Assembly: GCF_900156895.1 (NCBI RefSeq)
Contig: NZ_FTPD01000056.1
Location: 208,034-272,033 of the forward strand
Length of the DNA: 64,000 nucleotides
Direction of reading: 5' to 3'
DNA from: Mesorhizobium prunaredense
Lineage (GTDB): Bacteria; Pseudomonadota; Alphaproteobacteria; Rhizobiales; Rhizobiaceae
Shown here: one piece after another, positions 32,031-39,842 of the stretch
Layout: every line of letters starts with the position of its first letter
How positions within the stretch are numbered: position 1 is the first letter of the stretch
Program-made: the position numbers and the translations under genes
The notes under the pieces: model-generated
What the model was told of the DNA's origin: nothing
The model's database searches: none
What the model saw: only the letters and a program-made list of their open reading frames with translations

Positions 32031-33002
32031 ATGAAGATTGTCCTGGCCGGCTCAAGCCATTGGCACGCCGAAATGCATCTCGACGCTGCAGGTTTTTGCG
32101 GCACCGAGATTGCCGGCATTTGGGATGAGGACGCGCAGCATGCGCGCGCCTTCGCGACGCGCCAGCATTTGCCGTTCATCACCGACTTTGCGAAAATCCT
32201 CTCCAGCCCGCCGGACGCGATCCTGCTGATGGGACACCCTTCGACGGTGCCGGCGCGGGCGCGTGCCGTCATCGAAGCCGGCATACCGCTGATCCTGGAA
32301 AAGCCGGCGGCCAGCAGCACCGCAGCGTTGGCTGCGCTCAGCGAACTGGCGAGGCAGCACCAGGCCTTTGTCAGCGTTCCCCTGCCCAACCGCTTTGGGC
32401 CGGCCGCCACTGCCTTTGAACGGCTGCGCAGCCAAGGCCGCGCCGGTGCGGTCGCGCATTGCCAGTTCCGGCTGGTCAATGGCCCGCCGCAGCGCTATGC
32501 GGCCGACGGCGTCGCCTGGATGGTGGATCCGGCGATCGGTGGCGGCGGCGCGCTGAGGAACCTCGGCATACACGGCGTTGACGCCGCGCTCGGCCTGGCA
32601 ACCGGCGCGCTCAGGCTAAAAACCGTCTCGATCGAGAACCGCATTCACCGCGCCCCGGTCGAGGACCATGCGCTGCTTGTACTGGAAGACGCTGCCGGAG
32701 CGTTGTTCGTCGTCGAGGCCGGATACACTTTTGCTTCGATGCGCCCCGGCGGCGATTTCGAATGGCGCATCGTCAGTGAGAATGCGACCCTCATCGACTA
32801 TGGCGAGCGCGCCTTCTGTGCGACGCTCGACGATGGCGCTATCATAGAATTGCCGATCGAATTGCCGGCGACGCGCTACCGCCTGTGCATGAGCGACACG
32901 CTCGACCGGCTGGTTCGAAAAGCGCCGCCGGCGACTTCGATCGATGACTATGTTGCGGCGATGTCGCTGATCGACGCCGCGTATGAAAAGGCAGGACGAT
33001 GA
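32031..33002 (+). CDS. Gfo/Idh/MocA-family oxidoreductase
   Basis: The product is 323 residues. The N-terminal nucleotide fold is MKIVLAGSSHWHAEMH, lacking the usual GxGxxG and carrying GSSHWH instead. The EKP motif (LILEKPAAS) and the C-terminal beta-sheet domain with GGGALRNLGIHGVDAALGL follow. Members oxidise sugars, inositols or related compounds with NAD(P). The first gene of a rightward operon, it overlaps the next gene by four bases. The altered dinucleotide loop is unusual and might affect cofactor use. Confidence 0.88.
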   Translation: MKIVLAGSSHWHAEMHLDAAGFCGTEIAGIWDEDAQHARAFATRQHLPFITDFAKILSSPPDAILLMGHPSTVPARARAVIEAGIPLILEKPAASSTAALAALSELARQHQAFVSVPLPNRFGPAATAFERLRSQGRAGAVAHCQFRLVNGPPQRYAADGVAWMVDPAIGGGGALRNLGIHGVDAALGLATGALRLKTVSIENRIHRAPVEDHALLVLEDAAGALFVVEAGYTFASMRPGGDFEWRIVSENATLIDYGERAFCATLDDGAIIELPIELPATRYRLCMSDTLDRLVRKAPPATSIDDYVAAMSLIDAAYEKAGR

Positions 33003-33994
33003 TTGGAATAGGCATTATCGGAGCGGGCGATTTCGGCGCCGCCCATGCAAGGGCAATCAAGCAGGTGCAGGGCCTGCATCTCGTCGCATCGTGCCGCGGG
33101 AATAACGATGCCCTGGCCGCCTTCACCAGCGAACATGGTGGTCGCGGCTACACCGACTGGCGCAAGCCGCTCGACGACAAGGATGTCGACGCCGTCCTCA
33201 TCGCCAGTCCTCACCATCTCCATGCCGAAATGGCCATCGGCGCGGCGAACGCCGGCAAGCACATCATGCTGGAAAAACCGATGGCGCCGACGGCGGCGGC
33301 CTGCGATGCGATCAACGCCGCCGTGGCCGCCGCTGGCGTCAAGCTGATGGTCGCCCATCTCATGCATTTCGCGCTGCCTTGCATGGCGGCCAGACAAATG
33401 CTTGAGCAAGGAACGCTCGGCCGGCCGCTCGTCGGATCGAGCTGGATCATCAAGCTGTGGATGGAGCACAATCGCCGCGACTGGCACCTGCGCAAGGCGA
33501 CCGGCGGCGGCATGCTGTTGACGGCCGGCATCCATGCGCTCGACCGCCTGGTCTGGCTCATGGATGACGACGTCGTGTCGGTGAGCGCCATGCTTGACGC
33601 CATGTCCCATGACCAGGAAGCCGACGACACTGCCCTGCTCGGACTGCGCTTCGCCGGCGGCGGACTCGGCCAGGTGCAGAGCGTCGGCTATCGCAATGGC
33701 GCGGCCGGCTACGCCATGGACCTGGTCTGCGAGCAGGCAACGCTGCGCATCGACATGGGCCGCGGCACGATGCTTGGCCGCGACACGGCCTGGACCGACC
33801 TGCCCGGCTCATTCGAGCCGAACTGGATGCATGCCGCGCTGGTGCGCGAATGGAGCGCGATGCGCGATGCCATTGCCGACGACAAGCCGGTGCCGGTCGA
33901 CGGCGCCTATGGCCGCAATATCATTGCCATCATCGAGGCCGCCTTTGCGTCGAACGAAACGCGCCGCGAGCACGAGATCGCCGGTGCGCCCTGA
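32999..33994 (+). CDS. Gfo/Idh/MocA-family oxidoreductase (second copy)
   Basis: The product is 331 residues with a canonical NAD(P) fold (IGIIGAGDFGAAHARAI), the EKP motif (IMLEKPMAP) and the C-terminal signature GGGMLLTAGIHALDRLVWL. Unlike its upstream neighbour the glycine-rich loop is intact. The two genes overlap and are distant paralogues, so they may catalyse successive or opposite redox steps on the same carbon skeleton. Its 3' end overlaps the second DapA-family gene by 11 bases. Confidence 0.9.
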   Translation: MIGIGIIGAGDFGAAHARAIKQVQGLHLVASCRGNNDALAAFTSEHGGRGYTDWRKPLDDKDVDAVLIASPHHLHAEMAIGAANAGKHIMLEKPMAPTAAACDAINAAVAAAGVKLMVAHLMHFALPCMAARQMLEQGTLGRPLVGSSWIIKLWMEHNRRDWHLRKATGGGMLLTAGIHALDRLVWLMDDDVVSVSAMLDAMSHDQEADDTALLGLRFAGGGLGQVQSVGYRNGAAGYAMDLVCEQATLRIDMGRGTMLGRDTAWTDLPGSFEPNWMHAALVREWSAMRDAIADDKPVPVDGAYGRNIIAIIEAAFASNETRREHEIAGAP

Positions 33995-34937
33995 GCTCGA
34001 CGATCACCTGAGCCACTTGCCCGCACACGCGCCGCGCGGCGTCTGGGGCGCGGTGATGCTGGCCATCGACGATCGCGGGGCAATCGACTGGGAAGCGACG
34101 GAGGAGACGATCGCCCGGCTCTGCGCATCAGGCGTCGATGGCATCTATTCCAACGGCACGGCCTGCGAATTCCACTGCCAGACCGAGCCCGAGTTCGACC
34201 GGCTTTGCGCCCTGATGGCCGCGATTGCCGGCCGCGCGCGCCTGCCCTTCCAGATCGGCATCAGCCAGTCCAATCCGCGCGTCGCACGCGAGCGGCTGAT
34301 GCGGGTGTCGGCGCTTCGTCCGGCCGCGGTGCAATTCACCTTGCCCGACTGGTGGCCGCCCAGCGACGGCGAGGTCATGCGCTTCGTCGGCGGTCTGTGC
34401 GAGACCGCGCCCGACATGCCGCTGGTGCTCTACAATCCACCGCATGCCAAGCGCCGCCTGACGCTCGAAGGCATCGCCAGGCTGCGTGCGTCGGTGCCGT
34501 CGCTGGTCGGCGCCAAGCTGCCGGGCGGCGACGCCGGCTGGTACGCCGACATGCGCCGCGAACTGCCGGGATTTTCGGTCTTCGTACCCGGCCATACGCT
34601 GGCGACGGGATTCGCCCGGGGCGCCCACGGCAGCTATTCGAACGTTGCCTGCCTCAACCCCAAGGGCGCGGTAATGTGGTGGCAGACGATCCGCACCGAC
34701 GTGGCAGCCGCTGCCGAGGTCGAGACGCGCATCCAGGCCTTTCTCGCCACCCACGTACTGCCCTTTCGCGCGCGCTACGCTGTCAGCGATGCGGCGCTTG
34801 ACAAAGCGATGGCCGCGGCCGGCGGCTGGGCGCCGCTTGGCCCGCGACTGCTCTGGCCCTACAGCTCGGTTCCCGACGAGGCGATCGCGACGCTGGCCCA
34901 AGCCGCACGAACGGCCTTCCCCGGATGGTGGCAGTGA
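33984..34937 (+). CDS. Dihydrodipicolinate synthase-family protein (second in the locus)
   Basis: The product is 317 residues and probably starts at the GTG at 33984 (MRPELDDHLSH), 11 bases inside the preceding gene. The family Schiff-base Lys178 (VGAKLPGGD) and Tyr150 (LVLYNPPHA) are present. It is only distantly similar to the DapA-family protein at 26656-27573, and its SNGTACEF replaces the GTTGE loop. It probably performs an aldol cleavage or dehydration in the same catabolic pathway. Confidence 0.87.
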   Translation: MRPELDDHLSHLPAHAPRGVWGAVMLAIDDRGAIDWEATEETIARLCASGVDGIYSNGTACEFHCQTEPEFDRLCALMAAIAGRARLPFQIGISQSNPRVARERLMRVSALRPAAVQFTLPDWWPPSDGEVMRFVGGLCETAPDMPLVLYNPPHAKRRLTLEGIARLRASVPSLVGAKLPGGDAGWYADMRRELPGFSVFVPGHTLATGFARGAHGSYSNVACLNPKGAVMWWQTIRTDVAAAAEVETRIQAFLATHVLPFRARYAVSDAALDKAMAAAGGWAPLGPRLLWPYSSVPDEAIATLAQAARTAFPGWWQ

Positions 34938-35035
34938 CCTCGGCTAATCGCCTGTGCCTGCCCCCTGATCCAAGAGGAACAACCATGGCCTGTTCCGGAT
35001 TTGACGCCTGACGGACTCGTGGTCATGCTGGACTG

Positions 35036-35806
35036 ATGACAAGGGGTGTACTGCTGGACCTCGCAGGCGTCATCTATGATGGCGAGACCGCCATACCAGG
35101 CGGGATCGACGCCGTCACGCGTTTGCGCCGGGCCGGCTTGGCCATACGCTTCATAAGCAATACCACGCGCTCTTCGAAACAGAGGGTTCTCGAACGTCTG
35201 CAGGCGATGGGGCTCACCGTTGCCAAGGCAGATGTTTTCACCCCGGCGCACGCAGCTCGCGAATGGCTGCTTCGCAATGGCCGTGCGCCATACTTGTTGG
35301 TCCACCCCGGCCTTGCGCCGGATTTTTGCGAACTGCCAGATCGCGACAATCGCGCCGTCATCGTCGGCGATGCCGGAGACGCCTTCACCTATGCGGCGTT
35401 GAATGACGCGTTCCGCGAGCTGAGCGCCGGGGCCGAATTGCTGGCCCTTGCCACCAACCGGACGTTTCGGGATGCCGACGGCGAGCTCAGCCTCGATGCA
35501 GGGCCATTCGTCGCGGCATTGGAGTTTGCCTCGCTGAAACGCGCAACCGTTCTCGGCAAGCCGTCGTCGGAATTCTTTCTGTCGGCGCTGGCAAGCATGG
35601 ACTGTCCGCCAGACCAGGCGATCATGGTCGGCGACGACGCCGAGGCCGACATAGCTGGCGCGCTGCACGCCGGACTGTCGGGCGCATTGCTGGTGCGGAC
35701 AGGCAAATACCGGCAGGGCGACGAGAAACGGTTTGATCCGCGCCCGACCGCAACCGTCGCCGATCTCGCGGCGGCGACCGACTGGATCCTTGCTCGCCGA
35801 GACTGA
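35036..35806 (+). CDS. HAD-superfamily IIA hydrolase (LHPP-like)
   Basis: This 256-residue protein has motif I LLDLAGVIYDG, in which the second Asp is Ala as in LHPP-type members. The later motifs are ISNTTRSSKQ (II), GKPSSEFF (III) and MVGDDAEADIAGALHAG (IV), matching HAD subfamily IIA. Phosphatase activity on a small phosphorylated metabolite is expected. It follows the catabolic operon by 98 bases, in which a strong ribosome site precedes an 8-codon frame, so it may or may not be cotranscribed. Confidence 0.88.
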   Translation: MTRGVLLDLAGVIYDGETAIPGGIDAVTRLRRAGLAIRFISNTTRSSKQRVLERLQAMGLTVAKADVFTPAHAAREWLLRNGRAPYLLVHPGLAPDFCELPDRDNRAVIVGDAGDAFTYAALNDAFRELSAGAELLALATNRTFRDADGELSLDAGPFVAALEFASLKRATVLGKPSSEFFLSALASMDCPPDQAIMVGDDAEADIAGALHAGLSGALLVRTGKYRQGDEKRFDPRPTATVADLAAATDWILARRD

Positions 35807-36037
35807 TTGCGCGGGCTGAACCGGCCGTACAGCGCAAGCAGCCCAGACCTTCTGCGCGGAATAAACGAAGTGCAATTGAATGCTGATCACAACGGAAGGC
35901 GGATAACAGCGTGCGCTTCGCCAGCGGTGAAAGTCTGACAGTACCGGTGGACGGCAAGAAACTGACCCATATCCGGGGGTGCCGATGGCTTTCCAGAGAT
36001 ACCAGGGTACAGTGCTCGAAACTGGCAGGGTGGTGTG

Positions 36038-36821
36038 ATGTCGACCATACTTGTGACTGGGGCAACGGGTGGGATCGGGCAAGCAATTTGCGAACGGCTT
36101 GCGGCCGGTGGCGCACGTCTGATTGTAGCGGCCCGCAATCAGGTGCGGCTTGAGTCGCTCGCTTCGACCCTGCCTGCACCAGCCAACGGTTCGCATGAAG
36201 CTATACCGGTTGATATGGCATCCGATGCCGCTTTGGGCGAGTTTGATCGGCACCTCGCCACGTCGGGCCTCAAGCTTGATGGGGTCGTTCTTATGCCGCC
36301 CCAACCGCATTCATCCGCTGACCCTATGCCCGAGCCAGAGGTCTGGCGAACGCTGTTTCAGATAAGCTTCGTTGGGCCGCTGTCCCTGTTGAAGTCGGCA
36401 ATCGCTCGGATGGAACCGGCCCCTGAAGCAGGCCGTCGCTGCAAGGTCGTAATCATTTCCGGCATTTCTTCGGCTCAGGTTCTTTAGCCACTACGCTACC
36501 GCAAACGTCATCCGCACCGCGTGGCTGGGAGAAGCGAAAACGCTTGCCTTTGCGCTCGGCGAAAGAGGTATTCATGTGAACACTCTTTCACTCGGTGGCA
36601 CGCTTTCGCCCTGGTATCGGGATGCAATTGGCAGGCGAGCGCAGGACGCCGGCGTGACGTTTGAAGAAAGGATTGCGGTCGAGACCGACAATATTCCACT
36701 CAAAAAGTATGGGACGCCGTCTGAAGTTGCCGTCGTCGTCGAGAGCTTGTTGTCGCCCCTCACTGATCACATGACAGGCTTGAACATTCTACACGATGGC
36801 GGATTCACTCGGGCTTATTGA
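36038..36821 (+). pseudogene. Short-chain dehydrogenase/reductase, frameshifted
   Basis: The first part (36038-36487) encodes an SDR N-terminus with the cofactor motif TGATGGIGQAI and ends in a stop after ISGISSAQVL. Reading continues in another frame from about 36484 (FSHYATANVIRTAWLGE...) to HDGGFTRAY at 36821, giving one complete SDR of about 260 residues. A one-base shift near 36482-36487 separates the halves. The active-site Y-x-x-x-K reads Y-A-T-A-N, so the lysine is missing too. It is either a decaying gene or a divergent SDR with a sequencing error. Confidence 0.8.
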
Positions 36822-36938
36822 GGACGCCCTGAGCGCGATTGCGGGGCTGACCTTCCATGTTGTCCGTGGTTGCCTGATCGGCGGCCTTTCAGCCTGAGCT
36901 GCTCCACGCGTCGGCTACCAAGTGTCAGGCTTTTACCA

Positions 36939-38471
36939 CTAGGTCATCTGGCGCTCCATTTCCACCTCGGCCCCCAGACTTTCGATGTCGCGGAAGATCG
37001 AAGCGACAGCCAGCGTGCGCCCTTCGCGCTTGAAACGGAGCAGGCAATCCCTGGCAACGATGTCGCCATCGATCGCGATCTCGTCCCATTGCGCGGCATG
37101 GCCGACATAGTTGATGGGAACATCGTAGTGCTGGCTCCAGAAGAACGGCACGGCGACGAATTTCTGGCGATGGCCGAGCATGTTGAGGGCTGCGGTTCGC
37201 CCCTGCCGCTCGGCAACAACCCAATGCTCGACCCGAATGTTTTCGCCACTGTGGGGGTCCGGCCACCGCGCAATGTCGCCGGCCGCGAAGATGCCTGGTG
37301 CGCTCGTCTCCAAAAAGGCGTTTACCGCGACACCGCGGTCAAGGGTGAGCCCCGCCGTTTCGGCAAGCCCTGTCCGCGGTCGCACGCCGATGCCGGCGAC
37401 GACGAGATCCGCCGCCAACGTATCGCCACCGCTGAGTTTCACCTTGCTGGCGTCGATGCTGCTCGCGGTGTGCTCGAGATGGAACACGACACCATTCTCC
37501 TCATGGAGGACGCGGATGAAGTCGGCCATTTGCGGACCCATGATCCGTTCCATGGGCCGTTTTTCCGGCGCCACGACATGAACTTCGATCGCGCGCGAGC
37601 GCAGGGCCGCGGCAACCTCCAGGCCAATGAAACTGGCGCCAAGCACGACGGCGCGGCGCGCAGTCGTGGCCCGCTCGATGATCGCCTTGCAGTCTGCGAA
37701 CGAGCGCAGCGTGTGAACATGTGGCTGGTCGGCGCCGGGTATGGTCAGGCGAACCGGTTCGGCTCCGGTCGCCAGGAGTAGCCTGTCGTAGGCAGTCCGG
37801 GCTCCGTCCGCGAGCACAACCTCGCCAGAACGTGCATCGATGCTGGCGACATCCGCATTGAGGCGCAGGTCGATATCGTTCTTCGAATAGAAGCTTTCTC
37901 GGCGCAGCGGAATCCAATCCTCCGGTGCTTTGCCGGCGAGGTAGTCCTTGGAAAGATTGGGCCGATCAACCGGCGGCGCTTCGTCGTTGCTGAGCATGAC
38001 AATGCTGCCTTGATAATGTTCGCGCCGCAGTGTTTCTGCCGCCGCGAAACCGGCGGCGCCGCCGCCGACAATGACGATTTTTTCGGGAGCTTGGCCGGAG
38101 CCGCCAGGGCGCGGCTTGGACACCGTCCGCTTGCGCTTCTCGCCCACGACTATCCGATCATCGCGTTGTTCCACCGACCAGCACGCGAGTGGACTGAAAG
38201 CAGGGGCGCGCAAGGCCTCGCCTGTCCGCAAATCGAAACACGCGTGATGCCAGGGACACCGGACGGTGTCTTCCACCACAAGACCGTCGACGAGCGGCCC
38301 GCCATAATGTGTGCATGTCGCCCCGATGGCAAAGATCTCGGCCCCGCGGCGCACCAGCAGCACCTCGTCATCGCCGCAATGGCCGAGGAGCTTTGCGCCA
38401 TCGGCAAGGTCGGATAACGCGATGCCCTCGACCAGATCCGGCCCGGTTGGTTTGGTATGACCTTCAGCCAT
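36939..38471 (-). CDS. Rieske domain fused to ferredoxin/NAD(P)H reductase-type FAD oxidoreductase
   Basis: This 510-residue fusion has an N-terminal Rieske [2Fe-2S] domain with C53-T-H55 and C72-P-W-H75. An FAD domain follows (IVIVGGGAAGFAAAETLRR from about residue 120), with an inner NAD domain (VVLGASFIGLEVAAALR) and the FAD-binding FAAGDIARWPD. The arrangement resembles AIF-like and rhodocoxin/putidaredoxin reductases with an attached Rieske ferredoxin, so one chain could carry electrons from NAD(P)H to the cluster. The ATG at 38471 follows AGAGGAAA. The partner enzyme is not evident nearby. Confidence 0.92.
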   Translation of the reverse strand: MAEGHTKPTGPDLVEGIALSDLADGAKLLGHCGDDEVLLVRRGAEIFAIGATCTHYGGPLVDGLVVEDTVRCPWHHACFDLRTGEALRAPAFSPLACWSVEQRDDRIVVGEKRKRTVSKPRPGGSGQAPEKIVIVGGGAAGFAAAETLRREHYQGSIVMLSNDEAPPVDRPNLSKDYLAGKAPEDWIPLRRESFYSKNDIDLRLNADVASIDARSGEVVLADGARTAYDRLLLATGAEPVRLTIPGADQPHVHTLRSFADCKAIIERATTARRAVVLGASFIGLEVAAALRSRAIEVHVVAPEKRPMERIMGPQMADFIRVLHEENGVVFHLEHTASSIDASKVKLSGGDTLAADLVVAGIGVRPRTGLAETAGLTLDRGVAVNAFLETSAPGIFAAGDIARWPDPHSGENIRVEHWVVAERQGRTAALNMLGHRQKFVAVPFFWSQHYDVPINYVGHAAQWDEIAIDGDIVARDCLLRFKREGRTLAVASIFRDIESLGAEVEMERQMT

Positions 38472-38782
38472 TTTCCTCTCCCTTGGTGCGATCCCCTGTA
38501 AGGACGAGAAGCGGGAAATCGTCAGGTCACCAGCCTCGGCATACCTTCTGCCTGGCGGGCGCGCGCGTTCAGGGTTCTCGGACACCGCTTGTGCCCAAAC
38601 GTCCGGCCGCCTCATTCGTTGCCTGTTGGGCAGTACATGCCGTCGATTTCCTGGCGTTTGGATTCGTTGCCGCGGCTGCAACGGTCGATTGTCGAACGCA
38701 TCTCGGACTGAAGGAATGGCGCCGTCGCGTAAACTTTTTCGCCGGACATGCGTTGTTCGTTCTCCAAGCCAAGGAGACAGCC
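38472..38782. other. Intergenic stretch upstream of a stress-type SDR
   Basis: No gene seen in this 311-base divergent region between the Rieske-reductase and the SDR. It must hold the promoters of both. No good EcfG-type element (GGAAC with CGTT) is present; GGAAT at about 38717 has no matching -10 element. Confidence 0.4.
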
Positions 38783-39754
38783 ATGCAGATGAAATCGGAA
38801 ATCGCCGGCGAGGCGGCCAAGCAACGCCACATCCAGCGCGGCATCGACGCCAAGGACAAAGCGAAGGGCAACGGCAAGCAACAAGGCGCCATGCAGGCCG
38901 GAGCACGCAAATATCCCGAGCCACCCTTTCCCGAGCAGCACCAGCCGAAGCCGGGGCACGAATGGGCGATTGAGCCGGCGCCGCTTTACGACGCGCCATT
39001 CTATATCGGATCAAAAAAGCTGGATGGCAAAGTGGCCATCATCACCGGCGGCGATTCCGGCATCGGCCGAGCCGTGGCCGTGCTCTATGCGCGCGAAGGC
39101 GCCGATGTGGCGATCGTCTATCTGACCGAGGACAAGGATGCTGAACAAACGAAGAGGGCCGTCGAAGCCGAGGGCCGTCGCTGCATGCTGGTCAAGGCCG
39201 ACGTCAGCGAACGCGACCACTGCCACAATGCTGTGGCTGAGGTGGTGAAGGAATTTGGCCGGATCGACGTGCTGGTCAACAACGCCGCTTTCCAGGTCCA
39301 TTCCAGCGACTTCAGCGAGCTGACCGAAGAGCATTTCGACACGACGCTGAAGACCAACCTCTACGGCTATTTCCACATGGCGCAGGAGGCCGTGCCGCAT
39401 ATGAAGCCCGGTTCGGCGATCATAAACAGCGGCTCCATAACCGGCATCGAGGGCTCGAAGCAGCTGGTCGACTACTCGATGACCAAGGGCGGCATTCATG
39501 CCTTCACGCGCGCACTGTCCGGCAACCTCATCGAAAAGGGAATTCGGGTGAACTGCGTGGCGCCGGGCCCGGTGTGGACGCCGCTCAACCCGTCGGACAA
39601 GCAAGCCGGCGACGTTTCGAAATTTGGCGCAGGCACGCCGATGAAACGGCCGGCGCAACCGGAGGAAATCGCGCCCGCCTATGTGTTCCTCGCCTCGCCG
39701 CATTGTTCAAGCTACATCACCGGCGAGATATTGCCGATCATCGGCGGCTACTGA
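38783..39754 (+). CDS. SDR-family oxidoreductase, general-stress type
   Basis: This 323-residue protein has an unusual hydrophilic N-terminal extension of about 80 residues (rich in K, Q, P; YPEPPFPEQHQPKPGHE). The classical SDR fold follows: TGGDSGIGRA, NNAAF, catalytic Ser in INSGSITGIEG, and Y-S-M-T-K. The extension and fold match the YhdF/YhxC/YdaD-like stress dehydrogenases. The ATG at 38783 follows AAGGAGAC. The substrate is unknown. Confidence 0.93.
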   Translation: MQMKSEIAGEAAKQRHIQRGIDAKDKAKGNGKQQGAMQAGARKYPEPPFPEQHQPKPGHEWAIEPAPLYDAPFYIGSKKLDGKVAIITGGDSGIGRAVAVLYAREGADVAIVYLTEDKDAEQTKRAVEAEGRRCMLVKADVSERDHCHNAVAEVVKEFGRIDVLVNNAAFQVHSSDFSELTEEHFDTTLKTNLYGYFHMAQEAVPHMKPGSAIINSGSITGIEGSKQLVDYSMTKGGIHAFTRALSGNLIEKGIRVNCVAPGPVWTPLNPSDKQAGDVSKFGAGTPMKRPAQPEEIAPAYVFLASPHCSSYITGEILPIIGGY

Positions 39755-39842
39755 GAACTTGTCGCCCGCCCGGCCTCGATCAGCGTGGACCTCTCGCCGG
39801 TGCCGGTGGTAGCGGCGATCTCAGATATGAAATGGTCGACAG

